Both the position numbers and the translations under genes were made by a program. Positions 35,616 through 43,592 of a stretch of DNA of 64,000 nucleotides are shown one piece after another (position 1 is the stretch's first letter; each line of letters begins with the position of its first letter). Source of the DNA: Methanocorpusculum sp. (GTDB lineage: Archaea; Halobacteriota; Methanomicrobia; Methanomicrobiales; Methanocorpusculaceae); assembly GCA_017408885.1 (NCBI GenBank), contig JAFQTT010000003.1, positions 124,001-188,000 of the forward strand, given 5' to 3'. Under the pieces are notes generated by a model. That model was not told where the DNA came from and did not search any database. It worked only from the letters and a program-made list of their open reading frames with translations.

Positions 35616-35716
35616 CGGCTTTATGGATATATGGACGCGGTGTGATAAAAGTGTTTCTCAAACCGCAAAACATCAGACATACAGAATGAGTTGTGTAGAA
35701 AATTCAGAAAAACAAG

Positions 35717-35788
35717 AGCCTCAGGTGGGATTTGAACCCACGACCTCGTCCTTACCAAGGACGCGCGATACCCCTATGCCACTGAGGC
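35717..35788 (-). tRNA. tRNA-Thr (anticodon GGU)
   Basis: The minus strand folds as a full cloverleaf: acceptor GCCTCAG paired with CTGAGGC, anticodon stem CGTCC/GGACG with loop TTGGTAA (anticodon GGT), and T arm GTGGG-TTCAAAT-CCCAC. Discriminator is U, as usual for archaeal tRNA-Thr; CCA is not encoded. Its 3' end faces the accessory region at 32.4-35.7 kb. Confidence 0.95.
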
Positions 35789-35898
35789 GAGTGTGCGATA
35801 ACAATATAGGACAGGATTTGACTTAAACCTTTCGAAACAATAGATGGATTTTCCAACCCCTCACAGACCAGAAGATGGGGAGGAGTATGAAAAAACCG

Positions 35899-37128
35899 TT
35901 ACGCGCAGATTGCCTTGATGCGCTGTGCCGCAAGATACGCAGTTGAGAATGCTGCCTGTAAATTGTAGCCTCCCGTATCCCCGTCGATATCCAAAACCTC
36001 GCCGGCAAAGAACAGCCCTGCGTGAATCTTTGACTCGCAAGTCTTCTTGTTCACCTCGGAAAGACTGACGCCGCCTGCTGTCGCCATCGAAATAGAAAAA
36101 TCCCCGAGACGGGAAATCTTTACCTCATAGGAGGTGATAAGTCGCACAAGAGCCTTGCGGGAGACAGCAGAAAGCTGAGAACCTTTGGTGTCCTCAGCAA
36201 TTTCAGCCTCCTCTATCAGGGATTTAACAAGTCTGTCCGGAACACTCAATCCATAGAGCAGATTTGAGACAAGCCGCCCTCCCTCTTTTCTGCACCTCTC
36301 GACAAGAAGCGCATCCACTGCTTCTGCCGAGAGCTGAGTAAAGGAAATCTTCAGTACATCGCCTGCCTGCATGGCACGGCTTGCATCCAGAACACACGGA
36401 CCGGAGAAGCCGAACCGCGTAATCAGCAGGTCACTAGTGTTTGCCCCAATCTTTTTCCCGTCGCGCCAAATGGTAAGGGTGACATTCTCAAACGAGAGCC
36501 CGGATAAATCAGCCAGCCGGAAGTTTTCCGCATAGACGGGTGTTAAAGCCTCCTTTGGCTCTACAATACTGTGTCCAAGCATCTCAGAAAGCCGCACACC
36601 GTCACCGGATGAACCGGTCTTTGGATATGAAGAGCCGCCTGCTGCAACCACAAGACAGCGGGCCAAGTATTTTCCGTACGCAGTTGACACAACAAACCGC
36701 TCACCGTCTTTTTTAACAGACTCAACACGCTCTTCATACAAAATCTCAACACCTGCTGCATCACAGGCATCGAGGAGAACATCCAAAACATCATCCGCAG
36801 ACCGAGTGGTTGGAAACACCTTTCCTGCATCAGTTGTCTCAAAGGTCATCCCGCGCTTCTCGAAGAACGTGAGAAGATCAGTATTTGAAAGAGCCCGAAG
36901 CGCCGGCTTTAGAAAAGCGGCATGAGAAGCATCTCCGAAGTGGAGAGCATAATCACCCATACTTCCGGCATGTGTGATATTGCATTGACCGGAACCAGAA
37001 AGAAGCAGCTTTCTTCCGGGCAGATTCATCTTCTCTAAGATACAGACCCGAAGACCTGCAAGATTTGCCGCACAAAAGAGTCCTGCCGGGCCTGCACCTA
37101 TGATAACTACGTCGAACTCTTCTGTCAT
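35899..37128 (-). CDS. BaiN/HI0933-family NAD(P)/FAD-dependent oxidoreductase
   Basis: The 409-residue flavoprotein starts with the dinucleotide fold VVIIGAGPAGLFCAANL and the family stretch NLPGRKLLLSGSGQCNITHAG. Further signs are VVAAGGSSYPKTGSSGDG and the C-terminal GLFFAGEVLDIDGDTGGYNLQ. HI0933-like flavoproteins are widespread, but their physiological substrates are mostly unknown. Start and length are normal. It may form a unit with the ROK kinase 28 bases upstream. Confidence 0.87.
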   Translation of the reverse strand: MTEEFDVVIIGAGPAGLFCAANLAGLRVCILEKMNLPGRKLLLSGSGQCNITHAGSMGDYALHFGDASHAAFLKPALRALSNTDLLTFFEKRGMTFETTDAGKVFPTTRSADDVLDVLLDACDAAGVEILYEERVESVKKDGERFVVSTAYGKYLARCLVVAAGGSSYPKTGSSGDGVRLSEMLGHSIVEPKEALTPVYAENFRLADLSGLSFENVTLTIWRDGKKIGANTSDLLITRFGFSGPCVLDASRAMQAGDVLKISFTQLSAEAVDALLVERCRKEGGRLVSNLLYGLSVPDRLVKSLIEEAEIAEDTKGSQLSAVSRKALVRLITSYEVKISRLGDFSISMATAGGVSLSEVNKKTCESKIHAGLFFAGEVLDIDGDTGGYNLQAAFSTAYLAAQRIKAICA

Positions 37129-37156
37129 ATTCTATTATTAGCAGGCGGAGAGGTTA

Positions 37157-38083
37157 TCATTTACCATCCTTAATTTTTTCAAACGCATACGCTCCAGCCC
37201 CAAGAAGCGGAGCGTTTCCTTCAAGCTCTGTTACACACACCTCAGGCATCCGAATATAACCGCCAAAATCTCCAATCAGTAAATCAGCATACTCACGTGC
37301 AAGAGGACCGTCTAAAACAATCACATCAGGATTATATGCACAGACAACCGCATCAAGTCCGCGTGAGTTAATCTTCGAGACATCCGCAATAAACTCAGAG
37401 CATACAGCATCCCCATTTCGTGCGGCAAAAAGAATCTGACCGGATGAAAGCGGCTCGCCTCCAAAATCAGCACCGCGTCTTTTAAGCCACTCAGCAAAAA
37501 ATCCAGGCATACCGCTTCCACTCGAATACGCCTCCCAATGACCAGTACGACCGCATCCGCACGGCATATTATAGACCGTATCAACCGTAAAATGCCCGAC
37601 TTCACATGCATTACCATCTACACCCTGAAAAATATCACCCTTTGACAGAATGCCCGCCCCAATTCCAGTCGACATCGTCAAATACACAAGTGTATCAGCA
37701 TAAGACTTTCCGCCAAACCTATACTCTCCGTATACACCTGCTTTACAGTCCGTAAGCATAAAAACAGGAACCCCAAACGCCGAAGAAACAGGAGAGGTCA
37801 GAAAAATCTCATTCGCTTTCATATTCGGAGAATTAACAACTGAACCGCTCTTCAAATCAACAGGCCCGGCTGTTGAAATTCCAACAGATACAATTTCCTC
37901 TCCACTGTCCTCAACTGCGCTTTCTATCATATCCATGATTTTTGCTAAGACGGCAGCACCGGATGAAATATTTGCAATTTCCTCTCTCTGATATCCAAAA
38001 ATCCCACCATTCTCGTCCATAATCGCACAACGGACATTTGTTGCACCCAAATCAACCGCACAGCAGAAGCGCGTAGAATCCAT
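37157..38083 (-). CDS. ROK-family sugar kinase (glucokinase-like)
   Basis: The 308-residue protein shows the ATPase fold start VDLGATNVRCAIMDE, the sugar-binding NSPNMKANE, TMSTGIGAGILSKGDIFQG, and EVGHFTVD. The ROK zinc motif reads CGCGRTGHWEAYSSG: the third Cys of the usual CXCGXXGCXE is His here, which can still bind zinc. Likely phosphorylates glucose or N-acetyl sugar; the substrate is not decidable. Confidence 0.82.
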   Translation of the reverse strand: MDSTRFCCAVDLGATNVRCAIMDENGGIFGYQREEIANISSGAAVLAKIMDMIESAVEDSGEEIVSVGISTAGPVDLKSGSVVNSPNMKANEIFLTSPVSSAFGVPVFMLTDCKAGVYGEYRFGGKSYADTLVYLTMSTGIGAGILSKGDIFQGVDGNACEVGHFTVDTVYNMPCGCGRTGHWEAYSSGSGMPGFFAEWLKRRGADFGGEPLSSGQILFAARNGDAVCSEFIADVSKINSRGLDAVVCAYNPDVIVLDGPLAREYADLLIGDFGGYIRMPEVCVTELEGNAPLLGAGAYAFEKIKDGK

Positions 38084-38170
38084 ACAAAGAGATTCTCTCT
38101 TCTACTAAATCAAATCTACCATAACACAACAGGACAATCCTTAATACCTAACATTCTCAAATGGATTAAT

Positions 38171-38929
38171 ATGATTAATGTCGGGCTTCTGGGATGCGGT
38201 AACATAGGTCGTATTATCGCAAAAGGGCAGGACAATTTCAAAATAACGGCCGTATATGATACAGCGGAAGCTAAGGTGAATGCATTTGGGAAAGAGTTTG
38301 GTGCAGTTCCGTACACAGACTTTGCCTCCTTCCTCAAAGAATCCTGCGATGTAATCGTAGAAGCAGCATCAGCCGCAGCCGTAAAATCTCATGCAAAAGA
38401 TGTACTAAAATCAGGAAAAGACATCATCATCATGAGCGTCGGTGCTCTCGCAGACGAAGCATTCCGCGAGGAGCTCCTGGATACCGCCCGCGAAAACTCC
38501 TGTAAAATACACATCCCCTCCGGCGCAGTTTTAGGCCTTGACAATATCAAAGTAGGGCAGATTGCCAAAGTAGATAAAATACTTCTTCGAACAACCAAAA
38601 GCCCAGCATCCTTAAAACGCGAAATCAGTGAAAGAACACAGCTCTTCGGCGGAAAAGCAGGAGACTGTGTAAGAGAGTTTCCAAAAAATACCAATGTTGC
38701 AGAATCGCTGTCCCTTGCGGTTGGAAAAGATATTGATGTGGAACTTTGGGCAGATCCGGCAGAAGACAGAAACATGCATGAAATCTTCTTCGAAGGAGAG
38801 TTCGGCGAGATTTACGCACGCATCAGAAACGTTCCCTCGCCGGACAATCCGGCAACGAGCTATCTTGCAGCACTTTCCATACTCTCGCTTCTTCGAAACT
38901 TAGACAGTCCGCTGGTGATAGGAGCATGA
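38171..38929 (+). CDS. nadX: L-aspartate dehydrogenase NadX
   Basis: NadX oxidises L-aspartate to iminoaspartate for NAD synthesis. The 252-residue protein has the Rossmann motif GLLGCGNIGRIIAKG, the domain DVIVEAASAAAVKSHAK and PSGAVLGLDNIK, then KNTNVAESLSLAVGKD. It replaces the oxygen-dependent NadB of aerobes, as expected in an anaerobe. It overlaps nadA by four bases. A TATA-like CTTAATACC near 38142 gives a leaderless mRNA. Confidence 0.92.
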   Translation: MINVGLLGCGNIGRIIAKGQDNFKITAVYDTAEAKVNAFGKEFGAVPYTDFASFLKESCDVIVEAASAAAVKSHAKDVLKSGKDIIIMSVGALADEAFREELLDTARENSCKIHIPSGAVLGLDNIKVGQIAKVDKILLRTTKSPASLKREISERTQLFGGKAGDCVREFPKNTNVAESLSLAVGKDIDVELWADPAEDRNMHEIFFEGEFGEIYARIRNVPSPDNPATSYLAALSILSLLRNLDSPLVIGA

Positions 38930-39825
38930 ATTACGCAGAAGAAATCAGAAGGCTTGCTAAAGAAAAGGATGCCTTAATCTTAGTACACAACTATGAACCG
39001 GCAGAAATTCAGGATGTCGCAGACATCTGCGGTGACTCGCTTGAACTGGCAAGAAAGGCAAAGGAAGCAGATGCAAAAACTCTTGTAATCTGCGGCGTCT
39101 ACTTCATGGCAGAGACAGCAAAGATTCTTTCACCGGAAAAGACGGTCCTGATTCCAAGACCGGATGCAGGATGTGCACTTGCAGACCAGTTAACTCCTGA
39201 GATGGTGCGTGAAGCAAAAGCTGCACATCCCGGAGCACCATTTGTAGTCTATGTAAACTCGTCTGCCGCAACAAAAGCAGAGTGCGACATCACCTGTACT
39301 TCAGCAAATGCGGCTGATGTTGTCCGCTCATTAAAAGAAGATACAGTTCTCTTCGGCCCTGATGCAAATCTTGCTGCATGGGTTCGGAAAAATGTTCCGG
39401 AAAAAACTGTTATCACCGTGCCAGAGGACGGAGGATGTCCGGTTCACCACAAGGTAACTGTGGAAGAGGTTGAAGCAGCAAGGAAAGAATTCCCAAATGC
39501 AACTGTAATCTGCCATCCGGAGTGTTCACCTGCTGTGCAGGAAGCATCCGATATGATTGGTTCTACCGGATACATGATTCGAAACTGCGGAGAGGAGAAG
39601 GAGTGGATAATCGTTACCGAGTGCGGCATTCTTCATCCACTCAAAAAGCACTATCCTGAAACCATCTTCCATGGAATCGAGGCCGTCTGCGATCATATGA
39701 AGCTCATCACCTTAAAAGATCTCTATGAAACCTTAAATGAAGGCAAAAACGAGGTCATTGTTGAGAAGGAAATCGCAGACAGTGCACGGAAAGCAATCGA
39801 GCGCATGATTGAGGCGTCCGCCTGA
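38926..39825 (+). CDS. nadA: Quinolinate synthase NadA
   Basis: NadA condenses iminoaspartate with dihydroxyacetone phosphate to quinolinate using a [4Fe-4S] cluster. The 299-residue protein carries cluster cysteines in CGVYFMAETAKIL, CHPECSPAVQEA and ECGILHPLKKHYPE, and the substrate segment VHNYEPAEIQDVADICGDS. It overlaps nadX by four bases and abuts nadC. Confidence 0.95.
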   Translation: MNYAEEIRRLAKEKDALILVHNYEPAEIQDVADICGDSLELARKAKEADAKTLVICGVYFMAETAKILSPEKTVLIPRPDAGCALADQLTPEMVREAKAAHPGAPFVVYVNSSAATKAECDITCTSANAADVVRSLKEDTVLFGPDANLAAWVRKNVPEKTVITVPEDGGCPVHHKVTVEEVEAARKEFPNATVICHPECSPAVQEASDMIGSTGYMIRNCGEEKEWIIVTECGILHPLKKHYPETIFHGIEAVCDHMKLITLKDLYETLNEGKNEVIVEKEIADSARKAIERMIEASA

Positions 39826-40652
39826 TGAACAGGAAAGAACTTCTCCAATCATTTTTAGATGAAGACGCGGCAGATAGAGATATCACAACACAGACACTGC
39901 TTGAAAACAGCTATGTCTCTGCGAGAATCGAAGCACGCGATGATATGGTTCTTTCAGGAATCGAGGAGTGCATAGAACTCTTTGGACTTGTCGGGGTTGC
40001 AGCTCTTCCAAATAAAAAGGATGGGGATAGAGCGGAGCCGTACGAGGTAATCCTTCGTCTTCATGGACGTGTTCACTCGATTCTGTCCGCAGAGCGGTCT
40101 GCACTAAATCTGCTTGGGAGAATGAGCGGGATAGCAACGGCCGCCAATGCCGCAGGAAATCTCGCCCGCGAAATTAATGACCATGTGCGTGTTGCCGGAA
40201 CGAGAAAAACTGCGCCCGGACTTAGGTATTTTGACAAAAAAGCAATCTCCGCCGGCGGAGGACTGCCACATCGTTATGACCTTGAGGAGGCATTCCTGAT
40301 TAAAGACACACATCGAAGCTTCCTTGATGTGGGAGAAGCGGTCAGACGCTGTCGTGCAGCATTCCCGAAGAAGGTTATCGACTGTGAAGTTGAGTCGGTC
40401 GATGATGCCCTCCGTGCGGCAGAAGCCGGAGCGGATACGATTATGTTCGACAACATGGGCCCTGAAAAGATTGCAGAGGCAATTTCAGCGCTGAAAGCCG
40501 CAGGTCTTCGCGAGAAGGTCATGCTCGAAATCTCCGGGGGCATTCGTGCGGATACAATCTCGGCCTTCAAAGGGCTTGACATCGACATCATCAGCATGGG
40601 TTCTTTAACGCACTCGGTTGCCTGTGCTGATGTAAGTCTGGAAATTGAGTGA
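39825..40652 (+). CDS. nadC: Nicotinate-nucleotide pyrophosphorylase NadC
   Basis: NadC converts quinolinate and PRPP to nicotinate mononucleotide and CO2. The 275-residue protein has the family signatures SALNLLGRMSGIAT, AGTRKTAPGLRYFDKKA, GGGLPHRYDLEEAFLIKD, DCEVESVDDALRAAEAG, MFDNMGPEKI and EISGGIRADT. Its start overlaps nadA by one base. It ends the nadXAC operon, though the small zinc-ribbon gene overlaps its stop. Confidence 0.95.
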   Translation: MNRKELLQSFLDEDAADRDITTQTLLENSYVSARIEARDDMVLSGIEECIELFGLVGVAALPNKKDGDRAEPYEVILRLHGRVHSILSAERSALNLLGRMSGIATAANAAGNLAREINDHVRVAGTRKTAPGLRYFDKKAISAGGGLPHRYDLEEAFLIKDTHRSFLDVGEAVRRCRAAFPKKVIDCEVESVDDALRAAEAGADTIMFDNMGPEKIAEAISALKAAGLREKVMLEISGGIRADTISAFKGLDIDIISMGSLTHSVACADVSLEIE

Positions 40653-40867
40653 TGGAAAAAAGAACTGCTGTCACTCTCGCCCTTTTTGCGGGTTCGCTTG
40701 CAGTGACAGCCGTATGCTTTGCATTAGGGCTTCCATTTTTCTTTTTGTTTTTGTTCCTGCCGCTGTTTTTCATGCCGAAGCTGGATGTCAGGAGATGTCC
40801 TGTTTGCGGATGCAGAGTGCATCCGGAGGATAATTACTGCTCGGTCTGCGGAGCAGCGCTTGAGTAA
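40652..40867 (+). CDS. Small zinc-ribbon membrane protein
   Basis: The 71-residue protein has two hydrophobic segments (about 8-26 and 27-40) and a C-terminal zinc ribbon (CPVCGCRVHPEDNYCSVCG). The ATG shares one base with the nadC stop (TGATG), so it is translated with that operon. A GTG three bases earlier would give one extra residue. Function unknown. Its last 34 bases overlap the convergent SWIM-finger gene. Confidence 0.7.
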   Translation: MEKRTAVTLALFAGSLAVTAVCFALGLPFFFLFLFLPLFFMPKLDVRRCPVCGCRVHPEDNYCSVCGAALE

Positions 40868-41193
40868 TCTTCCTCTTCTTCATCAACTCCGTGCAGGTAG
40901 TACCACATATCATACGTCTCATACTTACCCGCAGCCTCGGCAATTTTGACTGCTAACGTATGCCAGCAGTCAACACCATAACGTGATGCCGCACAACTGC
41001 AGAAGTCGCCTTCGATAAAGTACTCATCCGTGTTTCCGACAACTACGAAGTAGTCACGGTATTTTTTAACCCGCCCGTCAAGAACAGCATCGAAAGCCTC
41101 CGCTCCGCGTTTTCCGTAAGCTCCGATAAACGCCTGCCTTACGGTTTCGTTGAGTGTGCCTTCACGCTTTAAAACCTGAAACGGATGAATCAT
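40834..41193 (-). CDS. SWIM zinc-finger protein
   Basis: The 119-residue protein has a SWIM motif, CSCAASRYGVDCWH (CxCx8CxH), preceded by a beta-rich segment with repeated Val, and an acidic tail (DEEEEDYSS). SWIM fingers bind DNA or protein. This small form recalls archaeal COG5431 nucleic-acid-binding proteins. It overlaps the Nif3 gene by four bases and is co-transcribed with it. Its 3' end overlaps the zinc-ribbon gene antisense. Confidence 0.75.
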   Translation of the reverse strand: MIHPFQVLKREGTLNETVRQAFIGAYGKRGAEAFDAVLDGRVKKYRDYFVVVGNTDEYFIEGDFCSCAASRYGVDCWHTLAVKIAEAAGKYETYDMWYYLHGVDEEEEDYSSAAPQTEQ

Positions 41194-41897
41194 TCAATAA
41201 CTTTTGTAAGCGGCGTACCGTCAATAAAGGTCCAGCCTTCACGCTTGGCAAGCGCCCGCATTCCAGGAGCTTCCAGGGCATAGTGGGTTGCTTCAATACA
41301 CGGAATTGGTGATTCAAGGGCAATATTGTATTTGAGTTCAGATGCAAGATAGGCTTCAGCACCAAGCGCTGCCGCCTCTTCGATTAATTCCCAATCGAAT
41401 GCAGAACCGCCGACAACAGCGATGCGGGAGATTCCGTCCACTTCACCCCATGCACGAAGACCGCAGCCGAGAATCTCTGCGACTTCCGAAAGCGGAGTGG
41501 TCAGTGTTCCGACAACTCCAAGAGACATACGAATACGGTCTTTTAAGCGAAGCTCTTCTGCTAAGGCATCGTTGATGCCGCCGTCTGCATGGTCGAAGTT
41601 GGTGTGCATGGCATACAGATTCACATCAGCTTTGATGAGCGGATGGGCAATTTCGGCGTTTCTGCCGACAATGCTGTGCATGGGTGCCCAGAATGCCGGA
41701 TGGTGAACCACCAAAGCATCGAATCCGCCGTCTGCCGCGGCTTTGGCTACTGCCGGCGTTGCATCAAGAGCGCAGGCGATGTTTTCAATCTCGTCTGTTC
41801 CCTCAAGCAGGAGACCGATTCTGCCGATGTCAAACTCCTCTGCAAGCTCCGGAGGTGCGATACGCTCCATGCGTGCGATAAATTCAGTTCGGTTCAT
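41190..41897 (-). CDS. Nif3-like dinuclear metal-centre protein
   Basis: The 235-residue protein belongs to the hexameric Nif3/YbgI family, with metal ligands in VVHHPAFWAP, NLYAMHTNFDHADGGIND and the later EATHYALEAPGM. Proposed roles vary (GTP cyclohydrolase-like fold), and the true function is unsettled. It lies in a tight operon with the SWIM protein and the OB-fold membrane protein. Confidence 0.85.
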   Translation of the reverse strand: MNRTEFIARMERIAPPELAEEFDIGRIGLLLEGTDEIENIACALDATPAVAKAAADGGFDALVVHHPAFWAPMHSIVGRNAEIAHPLIKADVNLYAMHTNFDHADGGINDALAEELRLKDRIRMSLGVVGTLTTPLSEVAEILGCGLRAWGEVDGISRIAVVGGSAFDWELIEEAAALGAEAYLASELKYNIALESPIPCIEATHYALEAPGMRALAKREGWTFIDGTPLTKVIE

Positions 41898-41898
41898 A

Positions 41899-42441
41899 TC
41901 AGTATTTTTTGATGCGGATTTTTTCTTCCTCAGCAGCAGCAGGAGCTGCAGCAGTCGGTGTGATTGTTAAAGCGTTGATAAAGACAGAGCGCTCATTTCC
42001 GAGTTTTCCATAGACGGTTCCAAGAACTTCCACATGAGCGCCGACGCCGAAGAGGCGTTCCGGAAGAGCGAATCTGCGGACAGCAACCTGACCGGAACCG
42101 TCTTTGATGATGTAGGTCGGTTTGTTCATCTGAAGACCGGAGATTTTAACAACTTCTCCTTCGAATATAACCGGAACTCCGCGCATCGAGGAGGTAACCT
42201 GATGAGCCTTTACGCGGTGAGCTGCCGCACGCACAGCATCTTTGTTCTTTAAGACCTGCTTCTCGTTTGAGTACATCAGAAGAAGCGGGAAGCCGAGTAA
42301 GATGATACATAACGGAACTCCCATCCAGACATAAATCCACTCTTTGGATTCAGCAAAAGACATTGCACACACAATGGCAAAGAGGACGGTAACTCCTAAA
42401 AGAAGCGGCGGAATCCGCACAGTAATGCCTTTTATAATCAT
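41899..42441 (-). CDS. Membrane-anchored OB-fold-like protein
   Basis: The 180-residue protein has two N-terminal membrane segments (about 10-28 and 35-56), then a soluble domain (about 80-165) with EGEVVKISGLQMNKPTYIIKDGSGQVAVRRF and HVEVLGTVYGK, resembling an OB fold of the tRNA-anticodon-binding/nucleic-acid type. The tail is Ala- and Glu-rich. Exact family not recognised. It heads the operon ending with the SWIM gene. Confidence 0.6.
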   Translation of the reverse strand: MIIKGITVRIPPLLLGVTVLFAIVCAMSFAESKEWIYVWMGVPLCIILLGFPLLLMYSNEKQVLKNKDAVRAAAHRVKAHQVTSSMRGVPVIFEGEVVKISGLQMNKPTYIIKDGSGQVAVRRFALPERLFGVGAHVEVLGTVYGKLGNERSVFINALTITPTAAAPAAAEEEKIRIKKY

Positions 42442-42449
42442 TGATTATG

Positions 42450-42502
42450 AGTGGGTTTTTGAAGGGGATAATACTCACTCTTATCCCCTCAAAGAACCCA
42501 CT
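42450..42502. promoter_or_regulatory. 22-base inverted repeat in the divergent promoter region
   Basis: AGTGGGTTTTTGAAGGGGATAA (42450-42471) is answered by a near-exact complement at 42481-42502, with three mismatches. It sits between the divergent OB-fold gene (start 42441) and zinc-ribbon gene (start 42514). TATATA at 42503-42508, read on the minus strand, would start transcription near 42480, inside the repeat. An operator for one or both genes is likely. Confidence 0.55.
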
Positions 42503-42513
42503 TATATACACCA

Positions 42514-43113
42514 ATGGCACGCCGCCTGATTAAAATTCCACCCATGCTGTCTGCAACAATCAGTATGGGAATCGCTTCTCTGGATGGAGTTCTCTTCAAG
42601 GAAATTGGAGACTGTCCGCACTGCGGAGGACATCCGATGCCGTATGATACGAAGACGAAGAATTATGCAACGCTGATTCTTCCAAGCGGTACACATACGG
42701 TTTCTGTCAAAGTACGGCGATTCATATGCAGGGAGTGCGGACGGCTGCTTTATGCAGAAGAACCATTCTATCCGGACACACGAGTTGGTTCGGCTATCGT
42801 TGATCTGGCACTGAATCTTTCAAGGACAAACAGTTATTCACATGCCGCAGCAATTATGGAAGGATTGGGTATTCAGATGAACCGAAGTTCTGTTCGAAAT
42901 TATGCTCTCTCTGACCTTCCAATGACCGGATTCAGCAGTTTGTATGGTCTGCCGCTTCCAAATTCGCTGATTTCGCTGATGGGAAAGAGTTTTTCCGGAA
43001 CAGAAGAGGAGACAAATCTGGTTCTTCGGGCAAGCGGATATCCGTCAAGGTATCGTCCGCCTGAAAATAAAGCAGGAACGGCGAGTGAATTTTTCAAGAG
43101 GAAGGGAACATAA
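42514..43113 (+). CDS. Zinc-ribbon and helix-turn-helix-like protein, transposase-like
   Basis: The 199-residue protein has an N-terminal zinc ribbon (CPHCGGHP about 34, CRECGRLL about 72), followed by a helical region (VGSAIVDLALNLSRTNSYSHAAAIMEGLGIQMNRSSVRNY) resembling the front half of ISL3-like transposases. No DDE core is seen, so it is a remnant or a domesticated DNA-binding protein. An alternative start at 42544 is possible. It overlaps the acetyltransferase start by one base. Confidence 0.6.
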   Translation: MARRLIKIPPMLSATISMGIASLDGVLFKEIGDCPHCGGHPMPYDTKTKNYATLILPSGTHTVSVKVRRFICRECGRLLYAEEPFYPDTRVGSAIVDLALNLSRTNSYSHAAAIMEGLGIQMNRSSVRNYALSDLPMTGFSSLYGLPLPNSLISLMGKSFSGTEEETNLVLRASGYPSRYRPPENKAGTASEFFKRKGT

Positions 43114-43592
43114 TGATAAAACCGGAGTTTCGTTTTGCTGAGAGAAGAGATACAGCGCTGATTCTGCAGTTCATCAAGGATTTAGCTGAGTATGAGAAGA
43201 TGGCAGATCTGGTGGTGGCAACACCTGAGATGCTCGAGGAAGAGATTTTCGAAAAGAGAAAGGCAGAGGTTCTTTTTGTGATGGAAAACGGACGCGAGGT
43301 TGGATTCGCGCTTTTCTTCCACAACTTCTCGACATTCCTTGGACGTGCCGGATTGTATCTTGAGGATTTGTTTGTGCTTCCGGAATTCCGCGGAAAAGGT
43401 TACGGCAAGGCAACACTGAAAAAATTAGCACAGATTGCAGTTGAGAGAGGCTGCGGACGCTTTGAGTGGTGGTGTCTTGACTGGAATCGTCCAAGTATCG
43501 ACTTTTATCTCTCGCTTGGAGCAGAACCGATGAGCGAGTGGACGACATATCGGATTGCAGGCGAGAAGCTTTTGAAACTTGCTGAGGAGTAA
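43113..43592 (+). CDS. GNAT-family N-acetyltransferase, diamine-acetyltransferase-like
   Basis: The 159-residue protein has the GNAT core with the acetyl-CoA loop PEFRGKGYGKATLKKLA and the SSAT-like WWCLDWNRPSIDFYLSLGAE, AEYEKMADLV. It likely acetylates a small amine or thialysine-like substrate. Its ATG overlaps the zinc-ribbon gene's stop by one base, so both are probably translated together. It abuts the convergent pepD gene. Confidence 0.85.
   Translation: MIKPEFRFAERRDTALILQFIKDLAEYEKMADLVVATPEMLEEEIFEKRKAEVLFVMENGREVGFALFFHNFSTFLGRAGLYLEDLFVLPEFRGKGYGKATLKKLAQIAVERGCGRFEWWCLDWNRPSIDFYLSLGAEPMSEWTTYRIAGEKLLKLAEE

Noticed and set aside
35624-35632. TATATA close to the MNT start as its promoter
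   Set aside because: The distance of about 8-17 bases to the ATG is too short; TTTTATCAC at 35641-35649 fits better.
32404-35716. Integrase or attachment-site duplication proving a tRNA-targeted island
   Set aside because: No integrase gene or second copy of the tRNA 3' end was found in this stretch, so the island idea stays a hypothesis.
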